DNA from: Polaribacter glomeratus
Lineage (GTDB): Bacteria; Bacteroidota; Bacteroidia; Flavobacteriales; Flavobacteriaceae
Assembly (NCBI RefSeq): GCF_002954665.1
Contig: NZ_MSCM01000001.1
Location: 147,183-211,182, forward strand
Length of the DNA: 64,000 nt
Reading direction: 5' to 3'
This document shows positions 1 through 9,561 of the stretch, piece by piece (position 1 is the stretch's first letter; every line of letters begins with the position of its first letter). Below the pieces are notes generated by a model, which did not search any database, was not told the origin of the DNA, and saw only the letters and a list, made by a program, of their open reading frames with translations. The position numbers and the translations under genes were made by a program.

Positions 1-2
1 GA

Positions 3-710
3 CTAAGGAACGTGCTTTTCTTCGGCAACCGATAAAAGCATTTGTAGGTTCTTAACGTTTATTTTTTTGCGACTAACTGTAATTGCTCCACAGCGTTTTA
101 ATTCTTGAATATGCCTACTAACCACAGATCTAGTTGTACCTATAAGACCTGCAATTTCGTCATTTGGTAAATTATTAATTAATTCCAATTCTTGGGTTTC
201 TCCATTAACATTTTTAAGAAGTAAAGTTGCAAGACGCACAAGCGTGCTATGAAGTGTAACGTCTGTAGCAACATCCATTAATTGTCGCATGCGTTCTCCT
301 AAATAGTATAAAATTGCTTTATGAATTATAGGATATTTGTTAATCCATAATCGCATTTGATCCATAGGAATTTTTAAGACCTCTAAGACATCCAAAGCTT
401 CCCAATATACATCATGTGGTTCTGCGTCTAAAAGGGATAATACATCAAAAACGTCTCCGTTAGATAAAACAAAAACGGTATGTTCTCTACCAGTATCTGG
501 ATTTGATTTAAACACTTTTAGTCTGCCTGAAATTATAAAATGAAAGGTAGTTGAAACTTCTAAACTACTTTTAAAATTTTTTGAAATCCAACGCTCTTCT
601 GTCATTTGACTTAAAAGCGCCTCTAAAGATTCAATGCTAGAATCTTTTAAAAAAGGAGACTGTTTAAGAGTTGATAGATATCTTTGGTAACTAGGGTTAT
701 TGGGTGTCAT
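3..710 (-). CDS. Crp/Fnr family transcriptional regulator
   Basis: This 235-residue protein has the two-domain plan of Crp/Fnr regulators: a cyclic-nucleotide-binding-like beta-roll over about residues 30-140 and a C-terminal winged helix over about 160-225, with a recognition-helix stretch reading TTRSVVSRHIQEL. It lacks the N-terminal cysteine cluster of FNR, so oxygen sensing through an iron-sulfur cluster is unlikely. The start ATG gives a normal N-terminus for the family. It stands alone, with the tRNA-Pro gene upstream on the same strand and the window edge just beyond its stop. Its ligand and targets cannot be read from the sequence. Confidence 0.9.
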   Translation of the reverse strand: MTPNNPSYQRYLSTLKQSPFLKDSSIESLEALLSQMTEERWISKNFKSSLEVSTTFHFIISGRLKVFKSNPDTGREHTVFVLSNGDVFDVLSLLDAEPHDVYWEALDVLEVLKIPMDQMRLWINKYPIIHKAILYYLGERMRQLMDVATDVTLHSTLVRLATLLLKNVNGETQELELINNLPNDEIAGLIGTTRSVVSRHIQELKRCGAITVSRKKINVKNLQMLLSVAEEKHVP

Positions 711-906
711 TAATTAGGGTTAACAGTAAAGTTACTAAAATTTTATTAGACAATTGACAACCAATCGTAGTATAATTCTAAATATAGGAACACGATTGTA
801 AGACACTTTTATTAAAATTAATTCCAATAAGCTAATAATGTTGTTTTTACGATAATTATGGAGAATGATTTTAAAAAAGAAGATAAAAAGTATAGATATT
901 ATAAAA

Positions 907-938
907 TAAAAAAAACTTCAGAGTTAATCTGAAGTTTT
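907..938 (-). terminator. Rho-independent terminator of tRNA-Pro
   Basis: An 11-bp perfect stem (912-922 pairs with 928-938, 5-nt loop) lies three bases downstream of the tRNA 3' end on the minus strand and is followed by a T-rich run. Confidence 0.85.
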
Positions 939-940
939 AG

Positions 941-1015
941 TCGGGGTGGCAGGATTCGAACCTGCGACCTCCTCGTCCCAAACGAGGCGCGATGACCGGG
1001 CTACGCTACACCCCG
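941..1015 (-). tRNA. tRNA-Pro (anticodon TGG)
   Basis: Read on the minus strand, this stretch folds as a full cloverleaf. The 7-bp acceptor stem pairs CGGGGTG with CACCCCG, followed by discriminator A. The anticodon arm has stem CTCGT/ACGAG around a loop carrying TGG, which reads proline CCA codons. The T-arm contains GGTTCGAATCC. The 3' CCA is not encoded, so it must be added after transcription. Confidence 0.96.
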
Positions 1016-1208
1016 AAAATGATCATTCATTTAAGGAGTGCAAATATACATCCTTTTTATACAAATGCAATTAATTGTTTTTATTATTCATCATTAAAAA
1101 GCATTAATTACATCTGCTTATGTTTTCATTATAAAAACTTATAAACATTCGATCTTATGAGAATCAAAAAACAATACTTTTACGCTTCTAAATTGATACA
1201 CAATAAAT

Positions 1209-2156
1209 ATGTCTGATACAATAGAAAAAATTAAATGTTTAATTATAGGATCCGGGCCTGCTGGTTACACCGCAGCTATTTATGCAGCTAGAGCAGATAT
1301 GAAACCAATAATGTATACAGGATTGCAAATGGGAGGGCAGTTGACAACTACAACAGAAGTTGATAATTTTCCTGGTTACGCAGAAGGTACAGATGGCCCT
1401 GCAATGATGGAAGATTTAAAGAAACAAGCAGAACGTTTTGGTACACAAGTTCGTTTTGGAATGGTTACTAAAGTTGATTTAAGTGATAAAGTTGGCGGAA
1501 TTCATAAAGTAATTGTTGATGAAACAAAACATATAGAAGCAGAAACCATAATAATAAGCACTGGAGCAACTGCCAAATATTTAGGAATAGAAAGTGAGCA
1601 ACGTTTAATTGGTGGCGGTGTTTCGGCTTGTGCTACATGTGATGGTTTTTTCTATAAAGGTCAAGATGTTGTTGTTGTTGGAGCAGGCGATACTGCTGCA
1701 GAAGAGGCTACCTATTTAGCTAATATTTGTAAAAAAGTTACAATTTTAGTGCGTAAAGATTTTATGAGAGCATCTAAAGCAATGCAACATAGAGTAAGTA
1801 AAACTAAAAATATTGAAGTTTTATATAACACAGAAGTTGAAGAGGTTTTAGGAGCTAATGTTGTTGAAGGTGTTAGAGCAATCAATAATCAAACAAAAGA
1901 AATTACTGTAATACCAGTAACAGGTCTGTTTATAGCAATAGGTCATACACCAAATTCAGATTTATTCAAAGGTGTTTTAGATATGGATAAAACAGGGTAT
2001 CTGATAACAAAAGGCAAAACTACAAAAACAAATTTACCAGGGGTTTTTGCTGCAGGAGACATTCAAGATAAAGAGTATAGGCAGGCTGTAACCGCTGCAG
2101 GAACTGGTTGTATGGCTGCTCTAGATGCAGAACGTTATTTAGGCGCTTTAGAATAG
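1209..2156 (+). CDS. trxB: Thioredoxin-disulfide reductase
   Basis: This flavoenzyme passes electrons from NADPH through FAD to thioredoxin in the cytoplasm. The 315-residue length is normal for low-molecular-weight TrxB. The N-terminal FAD motif GSGPAG is at residues 14-19, the redox-active CATC at 141-144, the NADPH-binding GAGDTA at 158-163, and the C-terminal FAD motif AAGD near 282-285. It is a single gene closed by a strong terminator. A thioredoxin that it could reduce is encoded at 17909-18217, next to a peroxiredoxin. There is no sign of truncation. Confidence 0.97.
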   Translation: MSDTIEKIKCLIIGSGPAGYTAAIYAARADMKPIMYTGLQMGGQLTTTTEVDNFPGYAEGTDGPAMMEDLKKQAERFGTQVRFGMVTKVDLSDKVGGIHKVIVDETKHIEAETIIISTGATAKYLGIESEQRLIGGGVSACATCDGFFYKGQDVVVVGAGDTAAEEATYLANICKKVTILVRKDFMRASKAMQHRVSKTKNIEVLYNTEVEEVLGANVVEGVRAINNQTKEITVIPVTGLFIAIGHTPNSDLFKGVLDMDKTGYLITKGKTTKTNLPGVFAAGDIQDKEYRQAVTAAGTGCMAALDAERYLGALE

Positions 2157-2181
2157 CGACAAAGTTGCGCTCTTATAAAAA

Positions 2182-2216
2182 AAAGAGATTACTGTAAAAG
2201 TAATCTCTTTTTTTTA
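2182..2216 (+). terminator. Rho-independent terminator of trxB
   Basis: A 12-bp perfect stem (2182-2193 with 2199-2210, loop GTAAA) is followed by a T run, 25 bases after the trxB stop. The A run before the stem means it could also work on the minus strand for the J-domain gene. Confidence 0.9.
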
Positions 2217-2290
2217 TTGCTTTATTAAAAAGGAAAAGCAAATTTTATCGTTTTATCTATAAATTATTGCTTTCGCTAAAATGTTAAAAC

Positions 2291-2737
2291 TTAAACAGCT
2301 ACAGAAGCTTTCATTGATTTTCTGTAGATAAAAGAATTAAAAATATTTCTCTTACCAAAATTATTCATAGACTTTGCATTAACAAATTTTCCGAAAAGAA
2401 TTTTACTAACCCCAAAGTATTCATATTTATTACCGTCTGTAAAAGTAACCTCTAGTAACATGCTTTTATGATGCCAATCTGAAACTTGAAATTCTGTAAT
2501 TGTTTTTTTATACTCTTCTAAATTCGCAGCTTTTGTTTCTGGCGCAATACTTACCAAAAAATGATAGCCATCTATAATTTGAGTACTTACTAAGTCTGCT
2601 TCTATTTTTTTAGCATCATCTTGAAATTTATCAGGATGCCATTCTTTAACTAAATTTCTGTAGGTTGTCTTTAATTCTTTTAAATCAATAGCACCTTCTA
2701 TTTTAAATAGCTTTTTATATTCTTTAATACGCTTCAT
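2291..2737 (-). CDS. Small J-domain protein with C-terminal KTSC domain
   Basis: The 148-residue protein starts with a J-domain (about residues 3-65) that carries the HPD tripeptide at 34-36, the motif with which DnaJ-type co-chaperones stimulate Hsp70 ATPase. Residues about 95-145 match the KTSC domain pattern, including a central YEYF that fits its YxY motif; this short domain, also found at the end of some lysyl-tRNA synthetases, has no established function. There is no G/F linker or zinc-finger region, so this is not a general DnaJ. A specialised DnaK recruiter is an inference. It is monocistronic with a good -7 box just upstream. Confidence 0.8.
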   Translation of the reverse strand: MKRIKEYKKLFKIEGAIDLKELKTTYRNLVKEWHPDKFQDDAKKIEADLVSTQIIDGYHFLVSIAPETKAANLEEYKKTITEFQVSDWHHKSMLLEVTFTDGNKYEYFGVSKILFGKFVNAKSMNNFGKRNIFNSFIYRKSMKASVAV

Positions 2738-2759
2738 TTCGTTGTTTTCAAATTGCGTG

Positions 2760-2767
2760 CAAAAGTA
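2760..2767 (-). promoter_or_regulatory. -7 box (TACTTTTG) of the J-domain gene
   Basis: It is an exact match to the Bacteroidota -7 consensus TAnnTTTG, 22 bases upstream of the start codon. No clear TTG -33 element is seen at the usual spacing. Confidence 0.5.
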
Positions 2768-2909
2768 GTACTATTTATTTGAATAAATAAATATGCACAC
2801 ACAAATAATTATTGTTTTTTTAATCTGATGGTCAGTCTTTTATGAAATACTAAAAATGAACGATTGCTAAGGTTTGGCTAGCGTCAAAAAAGAATATTCT
2901 TTTCGTAAT

Positions 2910-3878
2910 CTAATCAGTTAAATATACATCAAAATTTTCTATTGCTTGGATAATTACCTTTACAGATTCTATATAAAAACCTTTATTTATAGTAGCATAG
3001 GTGTCTGTGCTTCTGTGATAATCCTTGTGGTCTGGTACGCCAAAATAAATAAAAGGTATTTTCTCGCGATGAAAAACTCTATGATCAGAAGAAAAAGTCC
3101 AATCAGATTGTTCTTTATTTTCAGGCGCATCATGACCAAATAATAACTTTAATTTATCTGACTTTATTTTTTCTAAAGGTTTTCTTAAATTTGGATAATG
3201 GTAAAGGCCAGCTGCAAAAAGTTCTGGATCGTAATCGCTATGAGAAATCATATCAAGATTAATATTTAAAACAATGTTTTCTTTGTTTTTAAAGTTCTGT
3301 AAGAAATATTCAGCACCTAAAGAGCCAATTTCTTCAGCATCAACCGCTGCAAAAATTAGATTATGGTGTATTGGTTTATTTTTGAAATATTCCGCAATTG
3401 TAAATAACGCTGCTGTACCTGAAGCATTGTCATCTGCTCCGTTAAAAATTTTTCCATTTTTAATACCTAAATGATCAAAATGTGCGGTTATAACAATAGT
3501 TTTATTTGTTTCTCCTTTTAACATACCAATAATATTACCACCAATTGCGGTAGTATCTGACACGTTAGATAAGTTTTCTGTTGGTTTTTCTATTGGAAAA
3601 ACATCTTGCCTCTTTTGTCCCTTAAACGTATAAGAAAATTCTTGAAGGTAATTGTTTTGATACATAGTCTGTAAACCAACATCTTTAAATTTTTTAATTA
3701 TAAATTTTTGAGTTTTATAGTTTCCTGGTTTGGAGAAAAATCGTCCTTCTAATGAGTCATTAGAAAGTATTTGAAGGTTTTTTAACAACTTTTTGCTGTC
3801 AATATTGATTTCTTTTGGTTTGCTACAGCTCCATATTATTAATAGTGATGCTGTAAAAATTAAATAACGAATTTTCAT
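2910..3878 (-). CDS. M28 family metallopeptidase, lipoprotein
   Basis: This is a predicted zinc-dependent exopeptidase of family M28. The N-terminus is a lipoprotein signal peptide with lipobox ending at Cys18, so the protein is probably anchored to a membrane outside the cytoplasm. The expected metal and catalytic residues are present: H133 and D135 (HFD), the D149-D150 pair (GADDNASG), E182-E183 (DAEEIG), D209 (NLDM) and H288 (YHRSTDT). The length of 322 residues suits a single catalytic domain without a PA insert. It is transcribed alone from a promoter just past the fad operon terminator. Substrate is unknown; a nutritional peptide-degrading role is inferred. Confidence 0.92.
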   Translation of the reverse strand: MKIRYLIFTASLLIIWSCSKPKEINIDSKKLLKNLQILSNDSLEGRFFSKPGNYKTQKFIIKKFKDVGLQTMYQNNYLQEFSYTFKGQKRQDVFPIEKPTENLSNVSDTTAIGGNIIGMLKGETNKTIVITAHFDHLGIKNGKIFNGADDNASGTAALFTIAEYFKNKPIHHNLIFAAVDAEEIGSLGAEYFLQNFKNKENIVLNINLDMISHSDYDPELFAAGLYHYPNLRKPLEKIKSDKLKLLFGHDAPENKEQSDWTFSSDHRVFHREKIPFIYFGVPDHKDYHRSTDTYATINKGFYIESVKVIIQAIENFDVYLTD

Positions 3879-3918
3879 AGTTGTTTTTTTTTATCATGAA
3901 ATTTAACCAGACCTATTT

Positions 3919-3926
3919 CAAATATA
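3919..3926 (-). promoter_or_regulatory. -7 box (TATATTTG) of the M28 peptidase gene
   Basis: It matches TAnnTTTG exactly and lies about 40 bases upstream of the start codon. It sits just downstream of the fad operon terminator, which supports a separate transcript starting here. Confidence 0.45.
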
Positions 3927-3931
3927 TAAAA

Positions 3932-3961
3932 AAAAGACCATTAATTAAAATGGTCTTTTTA
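3932..3961 (-). terminator. Terminator of the fad operon
   Basis: The stem AAAAGACCA/TGGTCTTTT is followed by a T run on the minus strand, about 50 bases after the acyl-CoA dehydrogenase stop. The A/T runs on both sides make it potentially bidirectional. Confidence 0.8.
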
Positions 3962-4012
3962 AACAAACAACTAATTTTAAACGTTTAAGGTTTAAAGAAG
4001 TATTAAATAGGG

Positions 4013-5821
4013 TTAAAAACAGTATTTATTTTCTGCTTTTAATTTTTCTGCAATAAAGTTTCTTAATTCAATTACATTAGGGTAATTTGCATATTTAGTA
4101 AAACGTTTTAATCCCATTAATAACATTCTTTGTTCATCACCTTCAGCGAAAGAAATAATACCTTCTTTACCATTTTTGTTTATAATTTCTACAGCATTAT
4201 ATAAATATAGTTTAGCCATTGCAATTTGTCCTTCTTGCGCTTTTTCGCCAAAACGTTTTGTGTTTTTCTCTGCACGTAAAAGAGTAGATTCAGCCATGTA
4301 AACTTCATTTAAAATGTTTGCAGCAGTCATTAGTAATTGTTGATGAGAATCTAACTCTGCGCCATATTTTTGAATTGCAGAACCTGCTACCAACAAGAAT
4401 ACTTTTTTCAATTTGGCAATCATTTCTTTTTCTTCAGCAAATAATTGAGAATAATCTGGAGTATCAAAAGAAGGGATTCCCATTAACTCATCAGCAACAG
4501 CAGTTGCAGGACCTAATAAATCTACATGTCCTTTCATTGCTTTTTTAATTAACATTCCTACAGAAAGCATTCTGTTAATTTCGTTAGTTCCTTCGTAAAT
4601 ACGCGCAATACGTGCATCTCTCCAAGCCGCTTCCATAGGTGTTTCTTCAGAAAAGCCCATTCCTCCAAAAATTTGAATTCCTTCATCGGCACAAGCTTGT
4701 ACATCTTCAGAAACTGTTACTTTTAAAATAGAACATTCAATAGCATATTCCTCTACACCTTTTAATTCTGCTTCTTGATGAGAGTTTCCTTCAGCTATTC
4801 TCATAGCGATTCTATCCTCAATATTTTTTGCGGCTCTATAGCTAGCAGATTCACCAGCATACGTATTTGTTGCCATTTCGGCTAATTTTGATTTGATAGC
4901 ACCAAAATCTGCAATGGGAGTTTTAAATTGTTTACGCTCCGTTGCATATTTTAGAGCAGTATCTAAAACTCTTCTTTGAGAATCTAAACAAGCTGCAGCT
5001 AATTTAATACGACCAACATTTAATGCGTTTACAGCAATTTTAAATCCACCACCTCTTACAGATAACATATTATCAGCAGGTACAACAGTGTCATTAAAAA
5101 ATACTTGACGTGTAGAACTTGCACGGATACCTAATTTATGTTCCTCTTCGCCTAAAGAAATTCCGTTAGGATTTGCAGCATCATACTCTACAATAAAACC
5201 AGTAATATTTTTATCTTTTTCTATACGCGCAAAAACGATCATCAAATTACAGAAGCCTGCATTTGAAATCCACATTTTTTGTCCGTTAATTTTATACGAT
5301 TTTCCATCTGCAGAAAGTTCTGCCATTGTTTTACCAGAATTTGCATCAGATCCTGCACCTGGTTCTGTTAAACAGTAAGCGCCCATCCATTCTCCAGAAG
5401 CTAATTTTGGAACGTATTTTTGTTTTTGTTCTTCAGTTCCGTATAAGGTAATTGGCATGGTACCAATTCCTGTATGCGCGCCAAAAGCAGTACTTAAAGA
5501 ACCATTTCCACTAGAAATATATTCGCAAGTAATCATTGTAGAAACGAAACCCATTCCCATTCCTCCATATTCTTCAGGAACCGCAACGCCTAAAAAGCCA
5601 AGTTCACCTGCTTTTTTCATAACCTCTTCGGTTAGTGCATAATCTTTAGCTTCAAAACGATCTCTGTGTGCAATAATTTCACGCTCGTTAAATTCTTTAA
5701 CGGCTTCTTTCATCATTGTTTGTTCTTCCGAAAAATCTTCAGGAGTAAATATGTCTTCACAAGCAGTTTCTTTTACTAAAAATTGACCGCCTCTTAATAT
5801 CTCTTTATTTGTTGTTTCCAT
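4013..5821 (-). CDS. Acyl-CoA dehydrogenase, long form
   Basis: This FAD enzyme catalyses the first oxidation of fatty-acid beta-oxidation, acyl-CoA to trans-2-enoyl-CoA. The classical domain order is visible: N-terminal helical domain, middle domain with the signature around CLTEPGAGSDA, then the C-terminal helical domain with RIYEGTNEI; Glu410 in that motif is the expected catalytic base. At 602 residues it is longer than the roughly 380-residue short-chain type and carries an extra helical C-terminal region, as VLCAD-like and FadE-type enzymes of Bacteroidota do. It is the last gene of the operon, 25 bases after the thiolase. Confidence 0.95.
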   Translation of the reverse strand: METTNKEILRGGQFLVKETACEDIFTPEDFSEEQTMMKEAVKEFNEREIIAHRDRFEAKDYALTEEVMKKAGELGFLGVAVPEEYGGMGMGFVSTMITCEYISSGNGSLSTAFGAHTGIGTMPITLYGTEEQKQKYVPKLASGEWMGAYCLTEPGAGSDANSGKTMAELSADGKSYKINGQKMWISNAGFCNLMIVFARIEKDKNITGFIVEYDAANPNGISLGEEEHKLGIRASSTRQVFFNDTVVPADNMLSVRGGGFKIAVNALNVGRIKLAAACLDSQRRVLDTALKYATERKQFKTPIADFGAIKSKLAEMATNTYAGESASYRAAKNIEDRIAMRIAEGNSHQEAELKGVEEYAIECSILKVTVSEDVQACADEGIQIFGGMGFSEETPMEAAWRDARIARIYEGTNEINRMLSVGMLIKKAMKGHVDLLGPATAVADELMGIPSFDTPDYSQLFAEEKEMIAKLKKVFLLVAGSAIQKYGAELDSHQQLLMTAANILNEVYMAESTLLRAEKNTKRFGEKAQEGQIAMAKLYLYNAVEIINKNGKEGIISFAEGDEQRMLLMGLKRFTKYANYPNVIELRNFIAEKLKAENKYCF

Positions 5822-5846
5822 TCTACTATTTTTTAATCTTGTTTTG

Positions 5847-7037
5847 TTAATTTAAAAATTCGAAAATACCTGCAGCACCTTGACCTGTACCAACACACAT
5901 CGTTACCATTCCGTATTTATTTTGCATATCACGTTTGCGCATTTCATCAAATAATTGAACAGATAATTTTGCACCTGTACAACCTAACGGATGTCCTAAA
6001 GCGATAGCACCACCATTTACATTAATGATATCAGGATTTAAACCTAACTCACGAATAACCGCTAAAGATTGAGAAGCAAAAGCCTCATTTAATTCAATTA
6101 ACCCAACATCTTTTTGATGCAAACCTGCTTGTTTTAATGCTTTCGGAATTGCAGCAACTGGTCCGATGCCCATAATTCTAGGCGGTACACCTGCAGCAGC
6201 ATAACTTACCATTCTTGCAATTGGTTCAAGATTTAATTCTTTTACCATATCTTCACTCATCACCATTACAAAAGCTGCACCATCACTCATTTGTGATGAA
6301 TTACCCGCAGTTACACTTCCGTCAGCGGCAAAAACAGGGCGTAATCTTGCTAAACCTTCAATGTTAGAACCTAAACGTGGTCCTTCATCTTTGTTTACAA
6401 CATATGATTTTGTTGCTTTTTTTCCATTCGCATCTACATACGTTTGATTTACCGTAATAGGTACAATTTGAGAATCAAAACGACCTTCTGCTTGTGCTTT
6501 TAATGCTTTTAAATGAGAATTTAATGCAAACTCATCTTGGTCTTTTCTTGATATATTGAATTCATTCGCAACTGCTTCTGCAGTATTTCCCATTCCCCAA
6601 TAATACTCTTCATGACCAGCGGCAACTGTATCATAATTTAATTCTGGTTTAAAACCGGTCATTGGAACAGAGCTCATGCTTTCTGCACCACCCGCAATAA
6701 TACAATCTGCCATTCCAGATTGAATTTTAGCAACCGCCATACCAATAGTTTCTAATCCTGATGAACAGAAACGATTAACAGTAACTCCAGGAACTTCTTC
6801 AATTTTTAACCCCATTAAAGAGATCAATCTTGCCATGTTTAATCCTTGAGCACCTTCTGGCATTGCATTTCCTACAATAACATCATCAATTCTCTTTTTG
6901 TCGAAATCTGGCAATTCTTTCATCATATATTCGATGGTTTCTGCCGCCAATTCATCCGCTCTTTTAAATCTGAACAATCCTTTAGGTGCTTTTGCAACTG
7001 CTGTTCTATATCCTTTTACTATGTATGCTGTTTTCAT
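5847..7037 (-). CDS. fadA: Acetyl-CoA acyltransferase (thiolase)
   Basis: The enzyme cleaves 3-ketoacyl-CoA with CoA to acetyl-CoA and a shortened acyl-CoA, the last step of each beta-oxidation cycle. The nucleophilic Cys91 lies in [10 protein letters not shown], the catalytic His349 in GHPLG, and the acid/base Cys381 in CVGTGQG, all at normal spacing in a 396-residue chain. It stands between the hydratase/dehydrogenase and acyl-CoA dehydrogenase genes, which supports a degradative rather than biosynthetic role. A 92-base gap with short tandem repeats separates it from the upstream gene. Confidence 0.95.
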   Translation of the reverse strand: MKTAYIVKGYRTAVAKAPKGLFRFKRADELAAETIEYMMKELPDFDKKRIDDVIVGNAMPEGAQGLNMARLISLMGLKIEEVPGVTVNRFCSSGLETIGMAVAKIQSGMADCIIAGGAESMSSVPMTGFKPELNYDTVAAGHEEYYWGMGNTAEAVANEFNISRKDQDEFALNSHLKALKAQAEGRFDSQIVPITVNQTYVDANGKKATKSYVVNKDEGPRLGSNIEGLARLRPVFAADGSVTAGNSSQMSDGAAFVMVMSEDMVKELNLEPIARMVSYAAAGVPPRIMGIGPVAAIPKALKQAGLHQKDVGLIELNEAFASQSLAVIRELGLNPDIINVNGGAIALGHPLGCTGAKLSVQLFDEMRKRDMQNKYGMVTMCVGTGQGAAGIFEFLN

Positions 7038-7041
7038 AATT

Positions 7042-7074
7042 TTAGTGTTTAGTTGTTAGTGTTTGGTTGTTAGT
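7042..7074. repeat. Short tandem repeat in the fad operon gap
   Basis: Two 14-bp copies of TTAGTGTTTAGTTG (7042-7055 and 7056-7069, one mismatch) are followed by a partial third copy. They lie in the 92-base gap between the two fad genes, with a complementary A-rich stretch after them. Confidence 0.7.
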
Positions 7075-7129
7075 CAGTGAAAAAAAATCACTAAAAACTA
7101 AAAACCTGAAACTAACCACTTGAGCAATT

Positions 7130-9535
7130 TTAATTGCGAAGCGGTTTACCAGTTTTTAACATGTGTTGAATACGTTCTAAAGTTTTACGTTCTGTACATA
7201 AACTTAAAAAAGCTTCGCGTTCAAGATCTAATAAATACTGTTCTGTAACTTTGGTTGGTTCCGATAAATCTCCTCCGGCCATTACGTAAGCAAGTTTATT
7301 TGCAATTTTTTGATCGTGAGCAGAAATATATTTGCTATCATGCATAGAATCTGTTCCTACTAAAAACATACCCAAGGCTTGTTTACCAAGAACTAAAACA
7401 TCATCACGTTTAACAGGTTGTGTATAACCAGCTTCTGCCATTATTAAAGCGTGTTTTTTAGCCTCAGCAATTTGACGGTCTTTATTTACTACAACTACAT
7501 CTTTTCCTTTTTGTAATAAACCTAAATCGAACGCTTCATACGCAGAAGTTGCTACTTTTGCCATACCAATTGTTAAGAAATGCTCTTGTAAAACGTTTAA
7601 TTGTACATCGCCTTTGCTAAATAAATCGGATGCTCTTAAAGCCATTTCTTTAGAACCACCACCACCAGGAATTACGCCAACTCCAAATTCTACTAATCCC
7701 ATATACGTTTCTGCTGCTGCAACTACTTTATCTGCGTGTAATGATATTTCACATCCACCGCCTAAAGCCATTCCGTGAGGAGCAGAAATTGTTGGTATTG
7801 ATGAATATCGCATACGCATCATTGTATCTTGAAAATACTTGATAGCCATGTTTAACTCATCATATTCTTGCTCTGCAGCCATCATAAATATCATACCGAT
7901 ATTTGCACCTACAGAAAAGTTTGCTGCTTGATTACCAATTACTAAACCTTGATAATTTGTTTCAGCTAAATCAATTGCTTTATTTACAGCAGCTAAAACA
8001 TCGCCACCAATGGTATTCATTTTAGACTGGAATTCTAAGTTTAAAATTCCGTCACCTAAATCTTCAATTACTGCACCCGAGTTTTTCCAAACTTCGTTCG
8101 ATTTTCTAATATTATCTAAAATGATAAAAGAATCTTGACCCGGTTTTTTAACTTGTGATTTTGTTGGAATATCATAATAATGAGTTGCTCCTTCTTTAAT
8201 TGAGTAGAAAGAAGTTTCTCCTTTTACTAACATTTCTGTTACCCAAGAAGCAATTTCATGACCTTCTGCTTTCATTAACTCAACACCTTTGGCAACACCA
8301 ATGGCATCCCAAATTTGAAAAGGTCCGTGTTCCCAACCAAATCCAGCTCTTAAACCATCATCAATTCTATAAACTTCATCAGAAATTTCTGGAATTCTAT
8401 TTTGAACGTATGCAAACATTGCAGCGAAACTTTTTCTATAAAATTCACCAGCTTTGTCTTTTCCTGCAACTAAGACTTTAAATCTATCAACAACGTTATC
8501 AATCGTTTTCGTAAGTTCTAAAGTTGCAAATTTTGCAGATTTTTTTGTTCTATATTCTAATGTATTTAAATCTAGCGATAAAATTTCTCGGCTACCATCC
8601 GCAGCTTTTGTCATTTTATAAAAACCTTGACCCGTTTTACTTCCTAACCATTTTTTTTCCATCATTTTGTTTACAAAATCAGGAATTACAAATTGGTCTT
8701 TCATTTCGTCATTAGGGCAATTATCTTTTACACCGTTTGCTGTATGCACAAGGGTATCTAAACCAACAACATCAATCGTTCTAAAAGTTGCAGATTTTGG
8801 ACGACCAATAACTGGGCCGGTTAATTTATCTACTTCTTCAATAGTTAAATTCATTTCTTTTACAACATGAAACAAACTCATGATGCCAAAAATACCGATT
8901 CTGTTTCCAATAAATGCAGGCGTATCTTTTGCTAAAACCGATGTTTTACCTAAGAATTTATCGCCATACATCATTAAGAAATCGGTAACTTCTTGTTTAC
9001 AGTTTGGTCCAGGAACCACTTCAAAAAGTTTTAAATATCTTGGTGGATTAAAAAAGTGAGTAACTGCAAAATGCTTTTGGAAGTCATCACTCCTGCCTTC
9101 ATTCATGAATTTAATAGGTATTCCGGATGTATTAGAAGTAATTAAAGTTCCTGGAGTTCTATACTTTTCTAATTTTTCGAAAACAACTTTTTTAATGTCT
9201 AATCGTTCTACAACCACTTCCATGATCCAATCTACACCAGCAACTTTAGCAATATCATCTTCTAAATTACCCGTTGTAATTCTACTTGCAAATTCTTGCT
9301 TATAAATAGGAGAGGGTTTTGATTTTAAAGAAGTTGTTAAAGCATCATTTACTAAACGATTGCGAACTACTTTGTCTTTTAACGTAAGTCCCATTGCTGC
9401 TTCTTTGTCGTTTAATTCTCTTGGAACAATGTCCAATAAAAGAACTTCAACACCAATATTCGCAAAGTGACACGCAATACCAGAACCCATAATACCAGAT
9501 CCAATAATTGCTACTTTTTTAATTCTTCTTGTCAT
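7130..9535 (-). CDS. fadN: 3-hydroxyacyl-CoA dehydrogenase / enoyl-CoA hydratase (FadN type)
   Basis: This 801-residue bifunctional protein should hydrate enoyl-CoA and oxidise the resulting 3-hydroxyacyl-CoA. The NAD-binding Rossmann motif GSGIMG at 12-17 opens the chain, followed by the dehydrogenase motif THFFNPP. The crotonase-type hydratase domain comes last, with its oxyanion-hole region (ALGGGCEIS) and a VIPGGGGSKE stretch. This order is the reverse of E. coli FadB and matches Bacillus FadN. It lies 26 bases after the MarR gene and before the thiolase, so the operon encodes a full beta-oxidation set. Confidence 0.94.
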   Translation of the reverse strand: MTRRIKKVAIIGSGIMGSGIACHFANIGVEVLLLDIVPRELNDKEAAMGLTLKDKVVRNRLVNDALTTSLKSKPSPIYKQEFASRITTGNLEDDIAKVAGVDWIMEVVVERLDIKKVVFEKLEKYRTPGTLITSNTSGIPIKFMNEGRSDDFQKHFAVTHFFNPPRYLKLFEVVPGPNCKQEVTDFLMMYGDKFLGKTSVLAKDTPAFIGNRIGIFGIMSLFHVVKEMNLTIEEVDKLTGPVIGRPKSATFRTIDVVGLDTLVHTANGVKDNCPNDEMKDQFVIPDFVNKMMEKKWLGSKTGQGFYKMTKAADGSREILSLDLNTLEYRTKKSAKFATLELTKTIDNVVDRFKVLVAGKDKAGEFYRKSFAAMFAYVQNRIPEISDEVYRIDDGLRAGFGWEHGPFQIWDAIGVAKGVELMKAEGHEIASWVTEMLVKGETSFYSIKEGATHYYDIPTKSQVKKPGQDSFIILDNIRKSNEVWKNSGAVIEDLGDGILNLEFQSKMNTIGGDVLAAVNKAIDLAETNYQGLVIGNQAANFSVGANIGMIFMMAAEQEYDELNMAIKYFQDTMMRMRYSSIPTISAPHGMALGGGCEISLHADKVVAAAETYMGLVEFGVGVIPGGGGSKEMALRASDLFSKGDVQLNVLQEHFLTIGMAKVATSAYEAFDLGLLQKGKDVVVVNKDRQIAEAKKHALIMAEAGYTQPVKRDDVLVLGKQALGMFLVGTDSMHDSKYISAHDQKIANKLAYVMAGGDLSEPTKVTEQYLLDLEREAFLSLCTERKTLERIQHMLKTGKPLRN

Positions 9536-9561
9536 TTGTTTATTGTTTATTATACTGCTTC

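Noticed and set aside
2888..2903. AAAAGAATATTCTTTT palindrome after the M28 peptidase gene
   Set aside because: It has no GC in the stem beyond one pair per arm and no loop, so it is too weak to call a terminator; AT-rich palindromes of this size are expected by chance.
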